DNA from: Arthrobacter antioxidans
GTDB taxonomy: Bacteria > Actinomycetota > Actinomycetes > Actinomycetales > Micrococcaceae
Direction of reading: 5' to 3'
Assembly (NCBI RefSeq): GCF_023100725.1
Contig: NZ_CP095501.1
Span: forward strand, 2,356,001 to 2,420,000
Length of the DNA: 64,000 nucleotides
A program made the position numbers and the translations under genes. Positions within the stretch are counted from its first letter, which is position 1; each line of letters opens with the position of its first letter. The notes under the pieces are model-generated. The model saw only the letters and a program-made list of their open reading frames with translations. It searched no databases and had not been told where the DNA came from. Below are positions 17,223 to 26,070 of the stretch, piece by piece.

Positions 17223-18215
17223 TCACTGGCCGTCTGCCGGCCACCGTCCGCCGGTCATCTGGAGGAACTCGGCCTCGGACAGCACCTCGACCTCCTGGCC
17301 CCGCTCGTGCAGTTCGAGCACCCGCCGGGCCTTGCCGGTGACGCGGCCGTTGCGGAGGTCCGAGGCCACGAAGCCGTCGCCGACCACGAGGACCGTGGTG
17401 CGCCGGGTGACGGAGCTCGCCGGTTGCGCTCCGAGGCGTGCCGCTCGCTCCTTCGCCTGGGGGCGTGGGATGCCGAGATTGCCGGTGAAGACCACCGTCT
17501 GCCCGTACAGCGGGTGCCGCGGATCGGCCTGGGCGTTCGCGTGGGGGTTCTCCCCCTCCTCCGGCCAGCCGGACCAGCCGGCGGGCGAGGTGCCGCGCTC
17601 GAGGGCCGTGCGCGTGGCCTTCGACAGCTCGTCGACGCCGGGCGCGTAGGGTTCGGCGCGCGAGAGCGGCAGGTTGTGGCATTCGAGCACGCCCTCGACG
17701 GTCGGTACACCGTACCGGCGGGCGATGTCGATCATGATGCCGGCGCAGGCCCGGGCGTCCTCCACGGCGTCGTGGTGGTTGAGCAGGGGCACCCCGGCCG
17801 CCTCCGCGACGAACGGCAGGGAGTAGGAGGGCAGCGAGTAGCTCTTCCGCGCGAGCACCACGGTGCAGGCGTAGTCCCACGCGGGACCCGACAGCGCGGA
17901 GACCTCGAGCGCCGACCGGATGACGCCGAGGTCGAACGCCGCGTTGTGCGCCACCAGGACGTCGGAGCCGATGAAGCCGCCGATCTCGGGGAACAGGTCG
18001 CCGAACCGCGGGGCGTCCTCGACCATCGCCGAGGTGATGCCGTGGATCGCGATGTTCCGGGAGTCGAAGTGGTCGTGGCCGACGGGCGGCCGCATCAGCC
18101 AGGAGGCCTCCTCGACGACCCGGCCGTCCCTGACCTTGGTCAGGCCGACGGCGCACGGGGAGCCGCGGAAGCCATTCGCCGTCTCGAAGTCGATGGCCGT
18201 GAACGCGATTCCCAC
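17223..18215 (-). CDS. DnaQ-type 3'-5' exonuclease with C-terminal BRCT domain
   Basis: 330 residues. The N-terminal DEDDh exonuclease has IDFETAN (ExoI DxE, about 8), the ExoII region LVAHNAAFDLGVI (about 89) and ExoIII HHDAVEDARACA (about 147). The C-terminal BRCT domain (about 240-315) has GQTVVFTGNLGIPR and RTTVLVVGD. This resembles DNA polymerase III epsilon-like proteins common in actinobacteria, used in repair rather than as the replicative subunit. The start is GTG 18215, fixed by a leaderless -10. Confidence 0.93.
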   Translation of the reverse strand: MGIAFTAIDFETANGFRGSPCAVGLTKVRDGRVVEEASWLMRPPVGHDHFDSRNIAIHGITSAMVEDAPRFGDLFPEIGGFIGSDVLVAHNAAFDLGVIRSALEVSALSGPAWDYACTVVLARKSYSLPSYSLPFVAEAAGVPLLNHHDAVEDARACAGIMIDIARRYGVPTVEGVLECHNLPLSRAEPYAPGVDELSKATRTALERGTSPAGWSGWPEEGENPHANAQADPRHPLYGQTVVFTGNLGIPRPQAKERAARLGAQPASSVTRRTTVLVVGDGFVASDLRNGRVTGKARRVLELHERGQEVEVLSEAEFLQMTGGRWPADGQ

Positions 18216-18222
18216 GATCCCC

Positions 18223-18228
18223 AGTTTA
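18223..18228 (-). promoter_or_regulatory. -10 TAAACT, leaderless start of exonuclease
   Basis: Minus-strand TAAACT is followed by GGGGATC and the GTG at 18215. Confidence 0.6.
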
Positions 18229-18299
18229 CCGCCGCCCCCGCGCCTGCCGTTCACCCGAAGTTCACCGCGGCAGCGGCGTCCTATCGCGGTGCGTGTTCC

Positions 18300-18305
18300 T
18301 ATGCT
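18300..18305 (+). promoter_or_regulatory. -10 TATGCT, leaderless start of HAD gene
   Basis: TATGCT is followed by GGACC and the ATG at 18311. The 5-base gap is the shortest of the set. Confidence 0.5.
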
Positions 18306-18310
18306 GGACC

Positions 18311-18946
18311 ATGGCCCGCACTGACAGTCCGCACCGGTGGTACCTCTTCGACTACGGCAACGTGATCTCCACGGCCCCGACACCCCAGGACTGGGACCTG
18401 CTCGCGGAGGCGGTCGGCGTCGACCGCCTGCAGGAGCCGGCGTCCGCCTACTGGCGGCACCGCGGCGCCTACGACGCCGGGTCCCTGACCTCCGACGAGT
18501 ACTGGTCGCTCGTGCGCGGCCGGCGCATCGAGCCCGCCCGCTCCGCGTGGCTGGACGTCCTCGACGCGAACCAGTGGTCACACCTGAACCTCGAGACGCT
18601 CGACGTCCTCGAGGATCTGGACGCGCGGGGCGAGCGCCTCGCGCTGCTGTCCAACATGCCGGCGGCCATGGCTGTGCAGTTCGCCGGCGCCCCGTGGACG
18701 AGGCTCTTCCGGCACAGCTTCTTCAGTTCGTCGCTGCGGCTCGTCAAACCCGCTCCCGCGATCTTCGACCGCGTCCTCGCCGAGCTCCAGGCCGCCCCGG
18801 GGCAGGTGACCTTCGTCGACGACGCGCCCGCGAACATCGCCGCGGCGAAGGGCATGGGCATCCACGGGCTGCTGTTCGAGCCGTCGTCGGACCTCTCGCG
18901 CCTGCTCGCGGAGGGGCGGCCCGTCAGTCCGGCGTTCCGGGAATGA
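18311..18946 (+). CDS. HAD-superfamily hydrolase (YihX-like)
   Basis: 211 residues. The nucleophile motif is FDYGNVI (about 13-19). The acid/base Asp at +2 is Gly, as in YihX-type HAD proteins that keep phosphatase activity. Motif II is ALLSNMP, motif III Lys is in RLVKPAPAIF and motif IV is TFVDDAPANI. Probably a phosphatase for a small sugar or nucleotide phosphate; substrate unknown. The last 23 bases overlap the end of the convergent GNAT gene. Confidence 0.88.
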   Translation: MARTDSPHRWYLFDYGNVISTAPTPQDWDLLAEAVGVDRLQEPASAYWRHRGAYDAGSLTSDEYWSLVRGRRIEPARSAWLDVLDANQWSHLNLETLDVLEDLDARGERLALLSNMPAAMAVQFAGAPWTRLFRHSFFSSSLRLVKPAPAIFDRVLAELQAAPGQVTFVDDAPANIAAAKGMGIHGLLFEPSSDLSRLLAEGRPVSPAFRE

Positions 18947-19613
18947 GGAGGTCCAGGACCGCCTCGACGCCCTGCACGCCGGCCACCCAGCCCGGCCGGA
19001 CGAAGTCCTCGCGGGCCAGCAGGAGGTTCTGCTGCACATCGACCTCCCCGCAACGGGCCTCCACGAGCGTGGTCCCGTTCAGGGCGTAGCCCAGCCGGGT
19101 GGACACGCCCAGCGAGGCGCCGTTCCACGCCGCGGCCTCGGACACCGCGGACGTCGCGCCCAGGTGGTCGAAGGCGAACTGGAGCACGGCCGCCCGCATC
19201 TCGGTCCCGAGCCCCAGGCCCTGGGCGGACCGCGTGAGCCATGAGCCCGAGCCGACGCGACGGAGCAACGGGAACGAGTGGGCGGTGAGGTCCTGCACAC
19301 CGATCACGCGGCCATCGTGCAGGACGGCGAAGTTGATGGCCCAGGCGTCCGTCGAGACCCCGGCGCGGAGCCGCCACTGGTGCTTCGCCGTCTCCGTGAT
19401 CAGGACCTCCCGCGGCGCGTCCGTCCACGGGACGCTGAAGGGCATCTCCCCCGGGTCGTGGATGCCCGCGAGGACGGCGTCGATCAGTTCCGGCAGATGC
19501 TCGTCGCGGACCGGGGTGAGGACCAGCCGGGGCGTCGTGAGGACGAGACCGAACAGCGGCCAGATGCCGACGAGGGGGTCCGCAGCGGCACCGGCGGCGG
19601 ACTCCCCGGTCAC
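18924..19613 (-). CDS. GNAT-family N-acetyltransferase
   Basis: 229 residues in the RimJ/RimL layout: TPRLVLTPVRDEHLPEL (about 27-43), DGRVIGVQDL, acetyl-CoA loop SQGLGLGTEMRAA read as SAQGLGLGTEM (about 135) and NGASLGVSTRLGY (about 168). The acceptor may be a protein N-terminus or a small amine; not determinable. The start is GTG 19613, which overlaps the DedA stop as GTGA, so the two are co-translated. A longer in-frame ORF runs back inside DedA in another frame and is not real. Confidence 0.88.
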   Translation of the reverse strand: MTGESAAGAAADPLVGIWPLFGLVLTTPRLVLTPVRDEHLPELIDAVLAGIHDPGEMPFSVPWTDAPREVLITETAKHQWRLRAGVSTDAWAINFAVLHDGRVIGVQDLTAHSFPLLRRVGSGSWLTRSAQGLGLGTEMRAAVLQFAFDHLGATSAVSEAAAWNGASLGVSTRLGYALNGTTLVEARCGEVDVQQNLLLAREDFVRPGWVAGVQGVEAVLDLLIPGTPD

Positions 19614-20299
19614 TGGATCCGCTTCTTCGCGCGGTACTTGCGCACCTTCGAGACGACGAAGTAGAGGAGGAACAGGATGATGCCGATGATGACGATCCTC
19701 TGGAACGTGCTCGCGTACTGCTCCACGATGTGCCAGTTCTCCCCCAGGTAGAACCCCGCCAGCACGAAGATCGAGTTCCAGATGAGGCTTCCGGCCGCGG
19801 TGAGCAGGAGGAACTTGCCGACCGGCATGCGCTCGATGCCCGCGGGGATGGACACGAGGCTCCTGAAGAGCGGGATCATGCGGCCGAAGAAGACGGCACT
19901 GTACCCGTGCCGGTTGAACCAGGCCTCCACCTTGTCGACGTCCTCGAGGTCGATGAGCGGCACCTTGGACACGAGCCGCCGCATGCGGTCCCGGCCCAGC
20001 CAGGCCCCGAGGGCGTACAGCGCGTAGGCGCCGACCACCGAACCGATGGTGGTCCACAGGATCGCCTCGAACAGGGAGAAGTTGCCGCGGCTGGCGGTGA
20101 AGCCTGCCAGGGGCAGGATCACTTCGCTCGGCAGCGGCGGGAAGAGGTTCTCGAGGGCGACCGCCAGGCCCGCACCGGGCGCCCCGATGGTCTCCATCAG
20201 GTTCACCGCCCAGTCCGTGACGGCGCCGAGGGCCGAGCCGTCCGACGTCGTGGTCGCCGCTGCGACGTGGATCGTCTGGACTGTCTGGGTGATGCTCAC
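19610..20299 (-). CDS. DedA-family membrane protein
   Basis: 229 residues with about five membrane segments. Seen: ENLFPPLPSEVILPLAGF (about 50-67) and the re-entrant-loop signature GRMIPLFRSLVSIPAG (about 138-153). Both match DedA/VTT proteins, which are implicated in lipid-carrier or phospholipid flipping and proton-dependent homeostasis. The start is GTG 20299 with GAGGGACGG upstream. Coupled to the downstream acetyltransferase by a 4-base overlap. Confidence 0.93.
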   Translation of the reverse strand: MSITQTVQTIHVAAATTTSDGSALGAVTDWAVNLMETIGAPGAGLAVALENLFPPLPSEVILPLAGFTASRGNFSLFEAILWTTIGSVVGAYALYALGAWLGRDRMRRLVSKVPLIDLEDVDKVEAWFNRHGYSAVFFGRMIPLFRSLVSIPAGIERMPVGKFLLLTAAGSLIWNSIFVLAGFYLGENWHIVEQYASTFQRIVIIGIILFLLYFVVSKVRKYRAKKRIQ

Positions 20300-20416
20300 G
20301 GTGTATCCGTCCCTCTCATGGCCCGTCCTGCGGGACGTGCGGTGCTGGCTGGCGGTGCTGATCAGTGGTGCTGGTGGTGCTGAAGGTCCATCGTGCGGGT
20401 GGGCCGGGCGCCCCGG

Positions 20417-21046
20417 TCAGGACAGCGCCTCGACGAGGTGCGGCAGGAGCGCCCTGAACGCGATGCCGCGGTGGCTGATCGCGTTCTTCTCCTCCGGGGC
20501 GAGCTCCGCGCACGTGCGGTCGAGGCCTTCGGGCACGAGGACGGGGTCGTACCCGAAACCGCCCGCGCCGCGCGGGGCGGCCAGGAGCGATCCCCGCAGT
20601 TCGCCGCGCTCGGTGTGCCCGGCGGCGCCGTCGGGGTGGGCGAGGGCCGCAGCGCAGACGAAGGCCGCGCCGCGCCGCTCCTCCGGGATGTCCGCGAGCT
20701 GCGCCAGGAGGAGATCGAGATTGGCGGCGTCGTCGCCGTGCCGGCCCGCCCAGCGGGCGGAGAAGATGCCCGGCGCTCCGCCGAGGACGTCCACGGCCAG
20801 CCCCGAGTCGTCGGCGACGGCGAGGAGGCCGGTGGCCCGCGCGGTCTGCTCGGCCTTCAGCGCGGCGTTCTCCTCGAAGGTGACGCCGCTCTCCACGACG
20901 TCCGGGGCGCCGACGGTGGCGGCGTCGACGACCTGCGTGTCGACGTCGAGCCCGGGCACCTGCCCGCGCAGCAGCTCGCGCAGCTCACGCAGCTTGCCGG
21001 CGTTGCGGGTGGCCAGGACGAGCCGCGGCCGGGACTGCTCAGGCAC
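20417..21046 (-). CDS. rdgB: XTP/dITP diphosphatase (RdgB/HAM1)
   Basis: Hydrolyses non-canonical purine triphosphates to monophosphates, keeping ITP and XTP out of nucleic acids. 209 residues. Seen: [12 protein letters not shown] (about 10-21), [20 protein letters not shown] (about 77), [13 protein letters not shown] and [10 protein letters not shown]. The start is GTG 21046, overlapping the end of rph by 8 bases; rph-rdgB is a frequent bacterial pair. Confidence 0.96.
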   Translation of the reverse strand: MPEQSRPRLVLATRNAGKLRELRELLRGQVPGLDVDTQVVDAATVGAPDVVESGVTFEENAALKAEQTARATGLLAVADDSGLAVDVLGGAPGIFSARWAGRHGDDAANLDLLLAQLADIPEERRGAAFVCAAALAHPDGAAGHTERGELRGSLLAAPRGAGGFGYDPVLVPEGLDRTCAELAPEEKNAISHRGIAFRALLPHLVEALS

Positions 21047-21827
21047 CCTGGGAGTCCCGGAGGGTGTCGATCTGGATCTGCGTGAGCTGGGCCGTGCCCA
21101 CCAGCGCGAGGTCGAGCAGGGCGTCGAGCTCGGCGCGGTCGAAGGGCGCGCCCTCCGCGGTCCCCTGGACCTCGACGAAGGTCCCCGACCCGGTGACGAC
21201 GACGTTCATGTCCGTCTCGGCGCGCACGTCCTCGACGTAGGGCAGGTCGAGCATGGGGACGCCGTCGATGATGCCGACGCTCACGGCGGCCACGGTGTCG
21301 GTGAGCGGGGAGGCCGAGGCGGGGATGAGCTTCTTGTCCTTGGCGTACCGGATCGCGTCGGCGAGCGCCACATACGCCCCGGTGATCGCGGCCGTCCGCG
21401 TCCCGCCGTCGGCCTGGAGGACGTCGCAGTCGAGGACGATGGTGTTCTCGCCCAGCGCCTTCGTGTCGATGACGGAGCGCAGCGATCGTCCGATCAGCCG
21501 GGAGATCTCGTGCGTCCTGCCGCCGATCTTCCCCTTGACCGACTCGCGGTCGGACCGCGTGTTGGTGGCGCGGGGAAGCATGGCGTATTCGGCGGTCACC
21601 CAGCCCTTGCCCTCCCCCTTGAGCCACCGCGGCACCCCGCTGGTCAGCGACGCCGTGCAGAGCACGCGGGTGTTGCCGAACTCGATGAGCGCCGATCCCT
21701 CGGCCTGCTTCGACCAGCCCCGCGTGATGGTGATGGTGCGCAGCTGATCGGGTGCCCGGCCGTCCGCGCGGAGGACGGGGGCGGTGCTCACGGGGGCAGG
21801 GACGGACGTCTGATTCGCGGGGGTCAT
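21039..21827 (-). CDS. rph: Ribonuclease PH
   Basis: Phosphorolytic 3'-5' exoribonuclease that trims tRNA 3' ends. 262 residues. Seen: [11 protein letters not shown] (about 19-29), [21 protein letters not shown] (split motif, about 93-113), [17 protein letters not shown] (about 133) and DLPYVEDV. The start at 21827 is set by a leaderless -10. First gene of rph-rdgB. An extended open frame upstream is a shadow of the metallo-hydrolase gene. Confidence 0.96.
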   Translation of the reverse strand: MTPANQTSVPAPVSTAPVLRADGRAPDQLRTITITRGWSKQAEGSALIEFGNTRVLCTASLTSGVPRWLKGEGKGWVTAEYAMLPRATNTRSDRESVKGKIGGRTHEISRLIGRSLRSVIDTKALGENTIVLDCDVLQADGGTRTAAITGAYVALADAIRYAKDKKLIPASASPLTDTVAAVSVGIIDGVPMLDLPYVEDVRAETDMNVVVTGSGTFVEVQGTAEGAPFDRAELDALLDLALVGTAQLTQIQIDTLRDSQGA

Positions 21828-21834
21828 GGCTCCC

Positions 21835-21840
21835 AGTCTA
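21835..21840 (-). promoter_or_regulatory. -10 TAGACT, leaderless start of rph
   Basis: Minus-strand TAGACT is followed by GGGAGCC and the ATG at 21827. Confidence 0.6.
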
Positions 21841-21910
21841 GACGGGAGCACATGGGAGATCGCTGGCAGGACCGTCTGCTGCACGTCCCCGGCCCGGTGG
21901 GACCGGCCCC

Positions 21911-22708
21911 TCAGACGGTGTAGGAGACGCCGGCGACGGCGACGGCGAGATGGCCGTCGTAGCTCTCGCGGGCTTCGCTCACGGCGACGTTGGCATCGTT
22001 CCAGACCGGCAGGTGGGTCAGGAGGAGGCGCTTGGCCGCCGCCCGCGTGGCGACGTCGCCGGCCCGCTTGCCCGTGAGGTGGACTCCGGAGATGCCGTCG
22101 TCGCGGCCCTCGTGGAACGCGGCCTCGCACAGGAAGATGTCCGCGTCGCGGGCGGCATCCACGAGCCCGTCGCACGCATCGGTGTCGCCGGAGTAGGTGA
22201 TGACGCGGGTGCGGTCCACGCCTTCCGCATCGGTCTCGGCCACCTCGACGCGCAGCGCGTACGCCTCCTCGATGGGGTGGAGGACCTGGTACGGGGTGAT
22301 CGTGAAGGGCCCCACCGTCACCGGGCCGCGGTCGGTCCACGACTGGAAGTCGAAGTCCTCGTGCATGCCCGGGTCGAGCTCGAGGCCGTAGGCGCTCGCC
22401 ATCCTGTCCGCGGTCGCCGCCGGACCCCACACGGGGATGCGGGGCAGTCCCCAGCCGGAGGGATCCCAGTGGACGGCGACGTGCAGTCCGCACAGGTCCA
22501 TGCAGTGGTCGGGGTGCAGGTGGGACAGGAAGATGGCGTCGATCTCGCGGAGGTCCATGTGCCGCTGCAGGGCGCCGAGCGACCCGTTGCCGAGATCGAG
22601 GAGGATCCGCCAGGTACGGCCCTGCCACTGCGCGCTGAGCAGGTAGCAGGACGCCGGCGACTGGGGGCCGGGGAAGGAGCCGCTGCACCCGACGATCGTG
22701 AGCTTCAT
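21911..22708 (-). CDS. MBL-fold metallo-hydrolase (RNase Z-like)
   Basis: 265 residues. Metal-binding motif [11 protein letters not shown] (HxHxDH, about 62-70); further ligands in YSGDTDAC (about 172) and the C-terminal LLTHLPVW (about 233). Fold and motifs match the metallo-beta-lactamase group annotated as RNase Z-like or cyclic-nucleotide-phosphodiesterase-like. The exosite needed for tRNA processing is not evident, so the substrate is open. ATG 22708 overlaps the murI stop as ATGA. Often found beside murI and rph in actinobacteria. Confidence 0.88.
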   Translation of the reverse strand: MKLTIVGCSGSFPGPQSPASCYLLSAQWQGRTWRILLDLGNGSLGALQRHMDLREIDAIFLSHLHPDHCMDLCGLHVAVHWDPSGWGLPRIPVWGPAATADRMASAYGLELDPGMHEDFDFQSWTDRGPVTVGPFTITPYQVLHPIEEAYALRVEVAETDAEGVDRTRVITYSGDTDACDGLVDAARDADIFLCEAAFHEGRDDGISGVHLTGKRAGDVATRAAAKRLLLTHLPVWNDANVAVSEARESYDGHLAVAVAGVSYTV

Positions 22709-23616
22709 GCCGGGGGGAACCCTGCGGCTGCGATCATCTCGGGCGTGATCCGCGCGAGGCTGCCTGTCGGGTACTGCGCGGCCACATGGTCCACGTGCTG
22801 CACGCTGAGCACCTCGGGGCCGAGGAAGCGGCGGGCGAGGACCTCGAAGCTGGCGGCGTCGCCGGTCGCGACGAAGCGGTGCACGCCCGGTGCGGTGGTC
22901 TCGCGCTCGAGGCCGTGCGAGACGAGGGCGCGGTAGACGTCCTTGGCCGTCTCCTCGGCGCTCGAGACCAGGGTCACGGAGTCGCCCATGACGTAGGAGA
23001 TGACGCCGGTCAGCAGCGGATAGTGGGTGCAGCCGAGCACGAGCGTGTCCACACCCGCGGCTCTGAGCGGCCGGAGGTACTCCTCCGCCGTCCGCAGGAG
23101 GGCCTCGCCACCGGTGACACCGGCCTCCACGAACTCGACGAACGCGGGGCAGGCCACGGAGGTGATCTCGAGGTGCGGCGCGGCCGCGAAGGTGTCCTCG
23201 TAGGCGCGCGAGCCGACGGTCGCCGTCGTGCCGATGACGCCGATCCTGCCCGAGCGGGTGGCGGCGACGGCACGGCGCACCGCGGGCTGGATGACCTCGA
23301 TCACGGGGATGCCGTAGCGCGCCGTGTAGCGCTCCCGCGCATCGCGGAGGACCGCGGCGGAGGCGGAGTTGCAGGCGATCACGAGCAGCTTGACGCCGGA
23401 GTCGACGAGTTCGTCCATCACACCGAGCGCGTGCGCCCGGACCCGGGCGATCGGCAGCGGGCCGTACGGGCCGTTCGCGGTGTCACCGACGTAGATGACG
23501 GATTCGTGGGGCAACTGGTCGATGACCGCTCGGGCGACCGTCAGTCCGCCGACGCCGGAGTCGAAGATCCCGATGGGCGCCTCGCTGCGGTCCGTGTTCG
23601 TTGGCTCAGGGCTCAT
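22705..23616 (-). CDS. murI: Glutamate racemase
   Basis: Makes D-glutamate for peptidoglycan. 303 residues. Seen: [13 protein letters not shown] (about 15-27), [13 protein letters not shown] (about 44), the two catalytic cysteines in IACNSAS (about 80) and GCTHYPLL (about 192), and TVGSRAY. The start at 23616 (MSPEPT) is preferred because GAAGGATT lies just upstream; a longer open frame starting at 23679 would include the promoter. Co-translated with the downstream metallo-hydrolase. Confidence 0.95.
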   Translation of the reverse strand: MSPEPTNTDRSEAPIGIFDSGVGGLTVARAVIDQLPHESVIYVGDTANGPYGPLPIARVRAHALGVMDELVDSGVKLLVIACNSASAAVLRDARERYTARYGIPVIEVIQPAVRRAVAATRSGRIGVIGTTATVGSRAYEDTFAAAPHLEITSVACPAFVEFVEAGVTGGEALLRTAEEYLRPLRAAGVDTLVLGCTHYPLLTGVISYVMGDSVTLVSSAEETAKDVYRALVSHGLERETTAPGVHRFVATGDAASFEVLARRFLGPEVLSVQHVDHVAAQYPTGSLARITPEMIAAAGFPPA

Positions 23617-23724
23617 AATCCTTCGACAATATGACGTGCCGCCGTTGAAAACTATTCGCCGATCCGTGGGTTTTGTCACAGCCTCCGGTTCGACAGCCCG
23701 CGGCCGGTCCGGTGGACCGCCGGG
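23617..23724 (-). promoter_or_regulatory. AT-richer promoter region of murI
   Basis: This 108-base gap holds minus-strand AATAGT (in CGAATAGTTTTC) and CATATTGTCG, both possible -10 elements, before the GAAGG Shine-Dalgarno of murI. I cannot decide between them. Confidence 0.4.
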
Positions 23725-24300
23725 TCAGCGCTCCAGCTTCGCCGCTTTCAGCAGCGCCTGCACGAGCGATTCCTGGAGCCAGGTGATGAAGTTGTAGACG
23801 AGGGCGAGGTAGGACTCGACGTCGTCGACGTCCTTCGAGTCCGCGATGTCGTGGAGCCGTTCGGCGTCCTCCTCCGTCTGGATGCTCAGGCGGTCGGCGA
23901 GGACCAGACGGACGTCGTTGAGGGCCTGGGCGAGCAGCCGTGCCTGCTCGCCGGTGAGCGTCATGGGGCTGGACTCGATGAGCAGCGCACTGCTGCGGAG
24001 GGCACCGATTTTCTGCTCCCGCAGGGAGCGCTCCGTGAGGCGGCGGAAGGCGAGCGCTTCGTCGTCGTCGCCGCGCACCGCATCCGGCAGGAGGCGTCGG
24101 ACGGCGGAATCGTCGGGGGCCGTGGCGTCGGCGTCGGCACCGGACATGCCGATCAGTGCCGCCAGTGGATCCTCGCTGGGCGCCGTCTCGGGCTCGAGCA
24201 TGGAGATGACGTCGTCGAGGAGGGCGCCCAGCAGGCGCGCCTCACCGGGCTCCAGCGCTCCGGTGATGCCCCGGCGCGTCGATTTGAAGGGTTTCGCCAT
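23725..24300 (-). CDS. DUF2017 family protein
   Basis: 191 residues, helical and acidic, no membrane segment. The pattern RGITGALEPGEARLLGALL at the N-terminus, a DDDEALAFRRLTERSLRE segment and the C-terminal YLALVYNFITWLQESLVQAL are typical of DUF2017, a family known mainly from actinobacteria and usually next to clpS. Function unknown; the context suggests a link to ClpS/ClpC proteolysis. It lies 9 bases after clpS. Confidence 0.9.
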   Translation of the reverse strand: MAKPFKSTRRGITGALEPGEARLLGALLDDVISMLEPETAPSEDPLAALIGMSGADADATAPDDSAVRRLLPDAVRGDDDEALAFRRLTERSLREQKIGALRSSALLIESSPMTLTGEQARLLAQALNDVRLVLADRLSIQTEEDAERLHDIADSKDVDDVESYLALVYNFITWLQESLVQALLKAAKLER

Positions 24301-24309
24301 GGGGTGCGC

Positions 24310-24618
24310 CTACTCGCTTCCGGCTTTTTCGAAGGTGGCCCACAGTCCGTACGAGTGGAGGGCTACGGTGTCCTGCTCCACCTTCTCGCGGCTGCCGGAG
24401 ACGACGGCGGAGCGGCCCTGCTCGTGCACCTCGAGCATGAGCGTGCGGGCCTTGGCCTCGCTGTAGCCGAAGTAGGACTGGAAGACGAAGCTCACATAGC
24501 TCATGAGGTTCACGGGGTCGTTCCACACCACCACGACCCAGGGCTGGTCGAGGTCGGTCTTCTCGGCCGTCCCCACCGCTTCCTGGGTGTCGGTACCGGT
24601 TGCAAAGCCAACTGTCAT
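24310..24618 (-). CDS. clpS: ATP-dependent Clp protease adaptor ClpS
   Basis: Binds N-degron substrates and hands them to the Clp ATPase. 102 residues. Seen: the core WVVVVWNDPVNLMSYVSFVF (about 27-46), YFGYSEAKARTLMLEVHEQG and SGSREKVEQD; Asn/Asp of the NDP turn are present. The start at 24618 is chosen over the ATG at 24627 because the latter lies inside the -10 TAGAAT, while 24618 is 7 bases after it. Operon with DUF2017. Confidence 0.95.
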   Translation of the reverse strand: MTVGFATGTDTQEAVGTAEKTDLDQPWVVVVWNDPVNLMSYVSFVFQSYFGYSEAKARTLMLEVHEQGRSAVVSGSREKVEQDTVALHSYGLWATFEKAGSE

Positions 24619-24625
24619 AAGCGCC

Positions 24626-24631
24626 ATTCTA
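24626..24631 (-). promoter_or_regulatory. -10 TAGAAT, leaderless start of clpS
   Basis: Minus-strand TAGAAT is followed by GGCGCTT and the ATG at 24618. It decides the start between two in-frame ATGs. Confidence 0.65.
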
Positions 24632-24683
24632 GGGCGGCTCGCCCGCACCGGGTGGCCGGGTACTCTCTCGGCGGACGCCCGGC

Positions 24684-24689
24684 TATCGT
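24684..24689 (+). promoter_or_regulatory. -10 TATCGT, leaderless start of pncB
   Basis: TATCGT is followed by 7 bases and the GTG at 24697. No NrtR-like palindrome is visible here. Confidence 0.55.
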
Positions 24690-24696
24690 TTTCAGG

Positions 24697-26070
24697 GTGA
24701 CCGATGCCCTGACCACGAACCCGCCGGCCGCTGCCGGTCCCACACCGCCGGCGGTGACCGCGCCGAACAGTGCGCTCTTCACCGACCAGTACGAACTCAC
24801 CATGCTGCAGGCCTCGCTGCACTCGGGTGCGGCCCACCGCCGTTCCGTGTTCGAGGCCTTCGCGCGGCGCCTCCCGGCGGGTCGCCGCTACGGCGTCGTC
24901 GCGGGCACGGGCCGGCTGCTGGAGGCGCTGGCCGCCTTCCGGTTCGACGACCCGCAGCTCGCGTTCCTCAGCGACCACCGGATCGTGGACGACGCCACGC
25001 TCGCCTGGCTCGCCGACTTCCGCTTCACCGGGTCGATCTCCGGGTACGCGGAGGGCGAGGCCTACTTCCCGAACTCCCCCATCCTGACGGTGGAGTCGAC
25101 GTTCGCGGAGGCCTGCATCCTCGAGACGCTCATCCTCTCGATCCTGAACCACGACAGCGCCATCGCCTCGGCGGCCTCCCGCATGACGGGAGCCGCGGCG
25201 GGACGCCCGTGCATCGAGATGGGATCGCGCCGCACGCACGAGGAATCCGCCGTCGCCGCCGCCCGCGCCGCGATCATCGGCGGCTTCGCCAGCACGTCCA
25301 ACCTCGAGGCCGGCCGGCGGTACGGCGTGCCCACGGTGGGTACGGCCGCGCACTCCTTCACGCTCCTCCACGACTCCGAGCGGGCGGCCTTCGAGGCGCA
25401 GGTCGCCGCCTTCGGGTGCGGCACCTCGCTGCTGGTGGACACGTACGACGTCGAACAGGGCGTCCGCACGGCCGTCGAGGTGGCGGGCCCGGAGCTGGGC
25501 GCCGTCCGCCTGGACTCCGGCGACCTCGTGGCCCAGGCGCGGTGGGTGCGCGAACTGCTCGACGACCTCGGCAACCACACCACCAAGATCGTGGTGACCT
25601 CCGACCTCGACGAGTTCGCCATCGGGCTGCTCGCCTCGGCGCCCGTCGACTCCTACGGCGTCGGCACCTCCCTCGTGACCGGTTCCGGCGCGCCGACCGC
25701 CGGCATGGTCTACAAACTCGTGAGCCGGCAGGACGACAGCGGCAGGTTCGTGTCCGTCGCGAAGGCGGCCAAGAACAAGGCCTCGGTCGGCGGGCACAAG
25801 CTCGCACTGCGCCGCCTCGACGAGCACGGCAGGGCGCAGGCCGAGATCGTGGGCATCGGCATCACCCCGGCCGACGACGGCAACGACCGCCCGCTGACGC
25901 AGCAGTTCGTCACCGACGGCGTCGTCCTGCCCGGCTGGACCGGGCCGGAGGCCGTCACCCGCGCCGCCGAGCAGCACCTGCGCTCCATCGCCGAACTGCC
26001 GGGAGCCGTCCGGCGGCTGCAGCGCGGCGAACCAGTCATCCCCACCGAGTACGAGGAGGCAGCATCATGA
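24697..26070 (+). CDS. pncB: Nicotinate phosphoribosyltransferase
   Basis: Salvages nicotinate to nicotinate mononucleotide. 457 residues. Seen: LFTDQYELTMLQA (about 27-39), RRLPAGRRYGVVAGTGRLLEAL, EMGSRRTHEESAV (about 170), GTAAHSFTLLHD (about 212, phosphorylated-His region), VRLDSGDL (about 268) and GVGTSLVTG (about 320). The start is GTG 24697 after a leaderless -10; much longer in-frame extensions upstream run through the clpS region on the other strand. It overlaps pncA by ATGA. Confidence 0.95.
   Translation: MTDALTTNPPAAAGPTPPAVTAPNSALFTDQYELTMLQASLHSGAAHRRSVFEAFARRLPAGRRYGVVAGTGRLLEALAAFRFDDPQLAFLSDHRIVDDATLAWLADFRFTGSISGYAEGEAYFPNSPILTVESTFAEACILETLILSILNHDSAIASAASRMTGAAAGRPCIEMGSRRTHEESAVAAARAAIIGGFASTSNLEAGRRYGVPTVGTAAHSFTLLHDSERAAFEAQVAAFGCGTSLLVDTYDVEQGVRTAVEVAGPELGAVRLDSGDLVAQARWVRELLDDLGNHTTKIVVTSDLDEFAIGLLASAPVDSYGVGTSLVTGSGAPTAGMVYKLVSRQDDSGRFVSVAKAAKNKASVGGHKLALRRLDEHGRAQAEIVGIGITPADDGNDRPLTQQFVTDGVVLPGWTGPEAVTRAAEQHLRSIAELPGAVRRLQRGEPVIPTEYEEAAS

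Noticed and set aside
24640..24697. Second NrtR operator before pncB
   Set aside because: Looked for GTTA/TAAC or GTCA/TGAC inverted repeats; none found.
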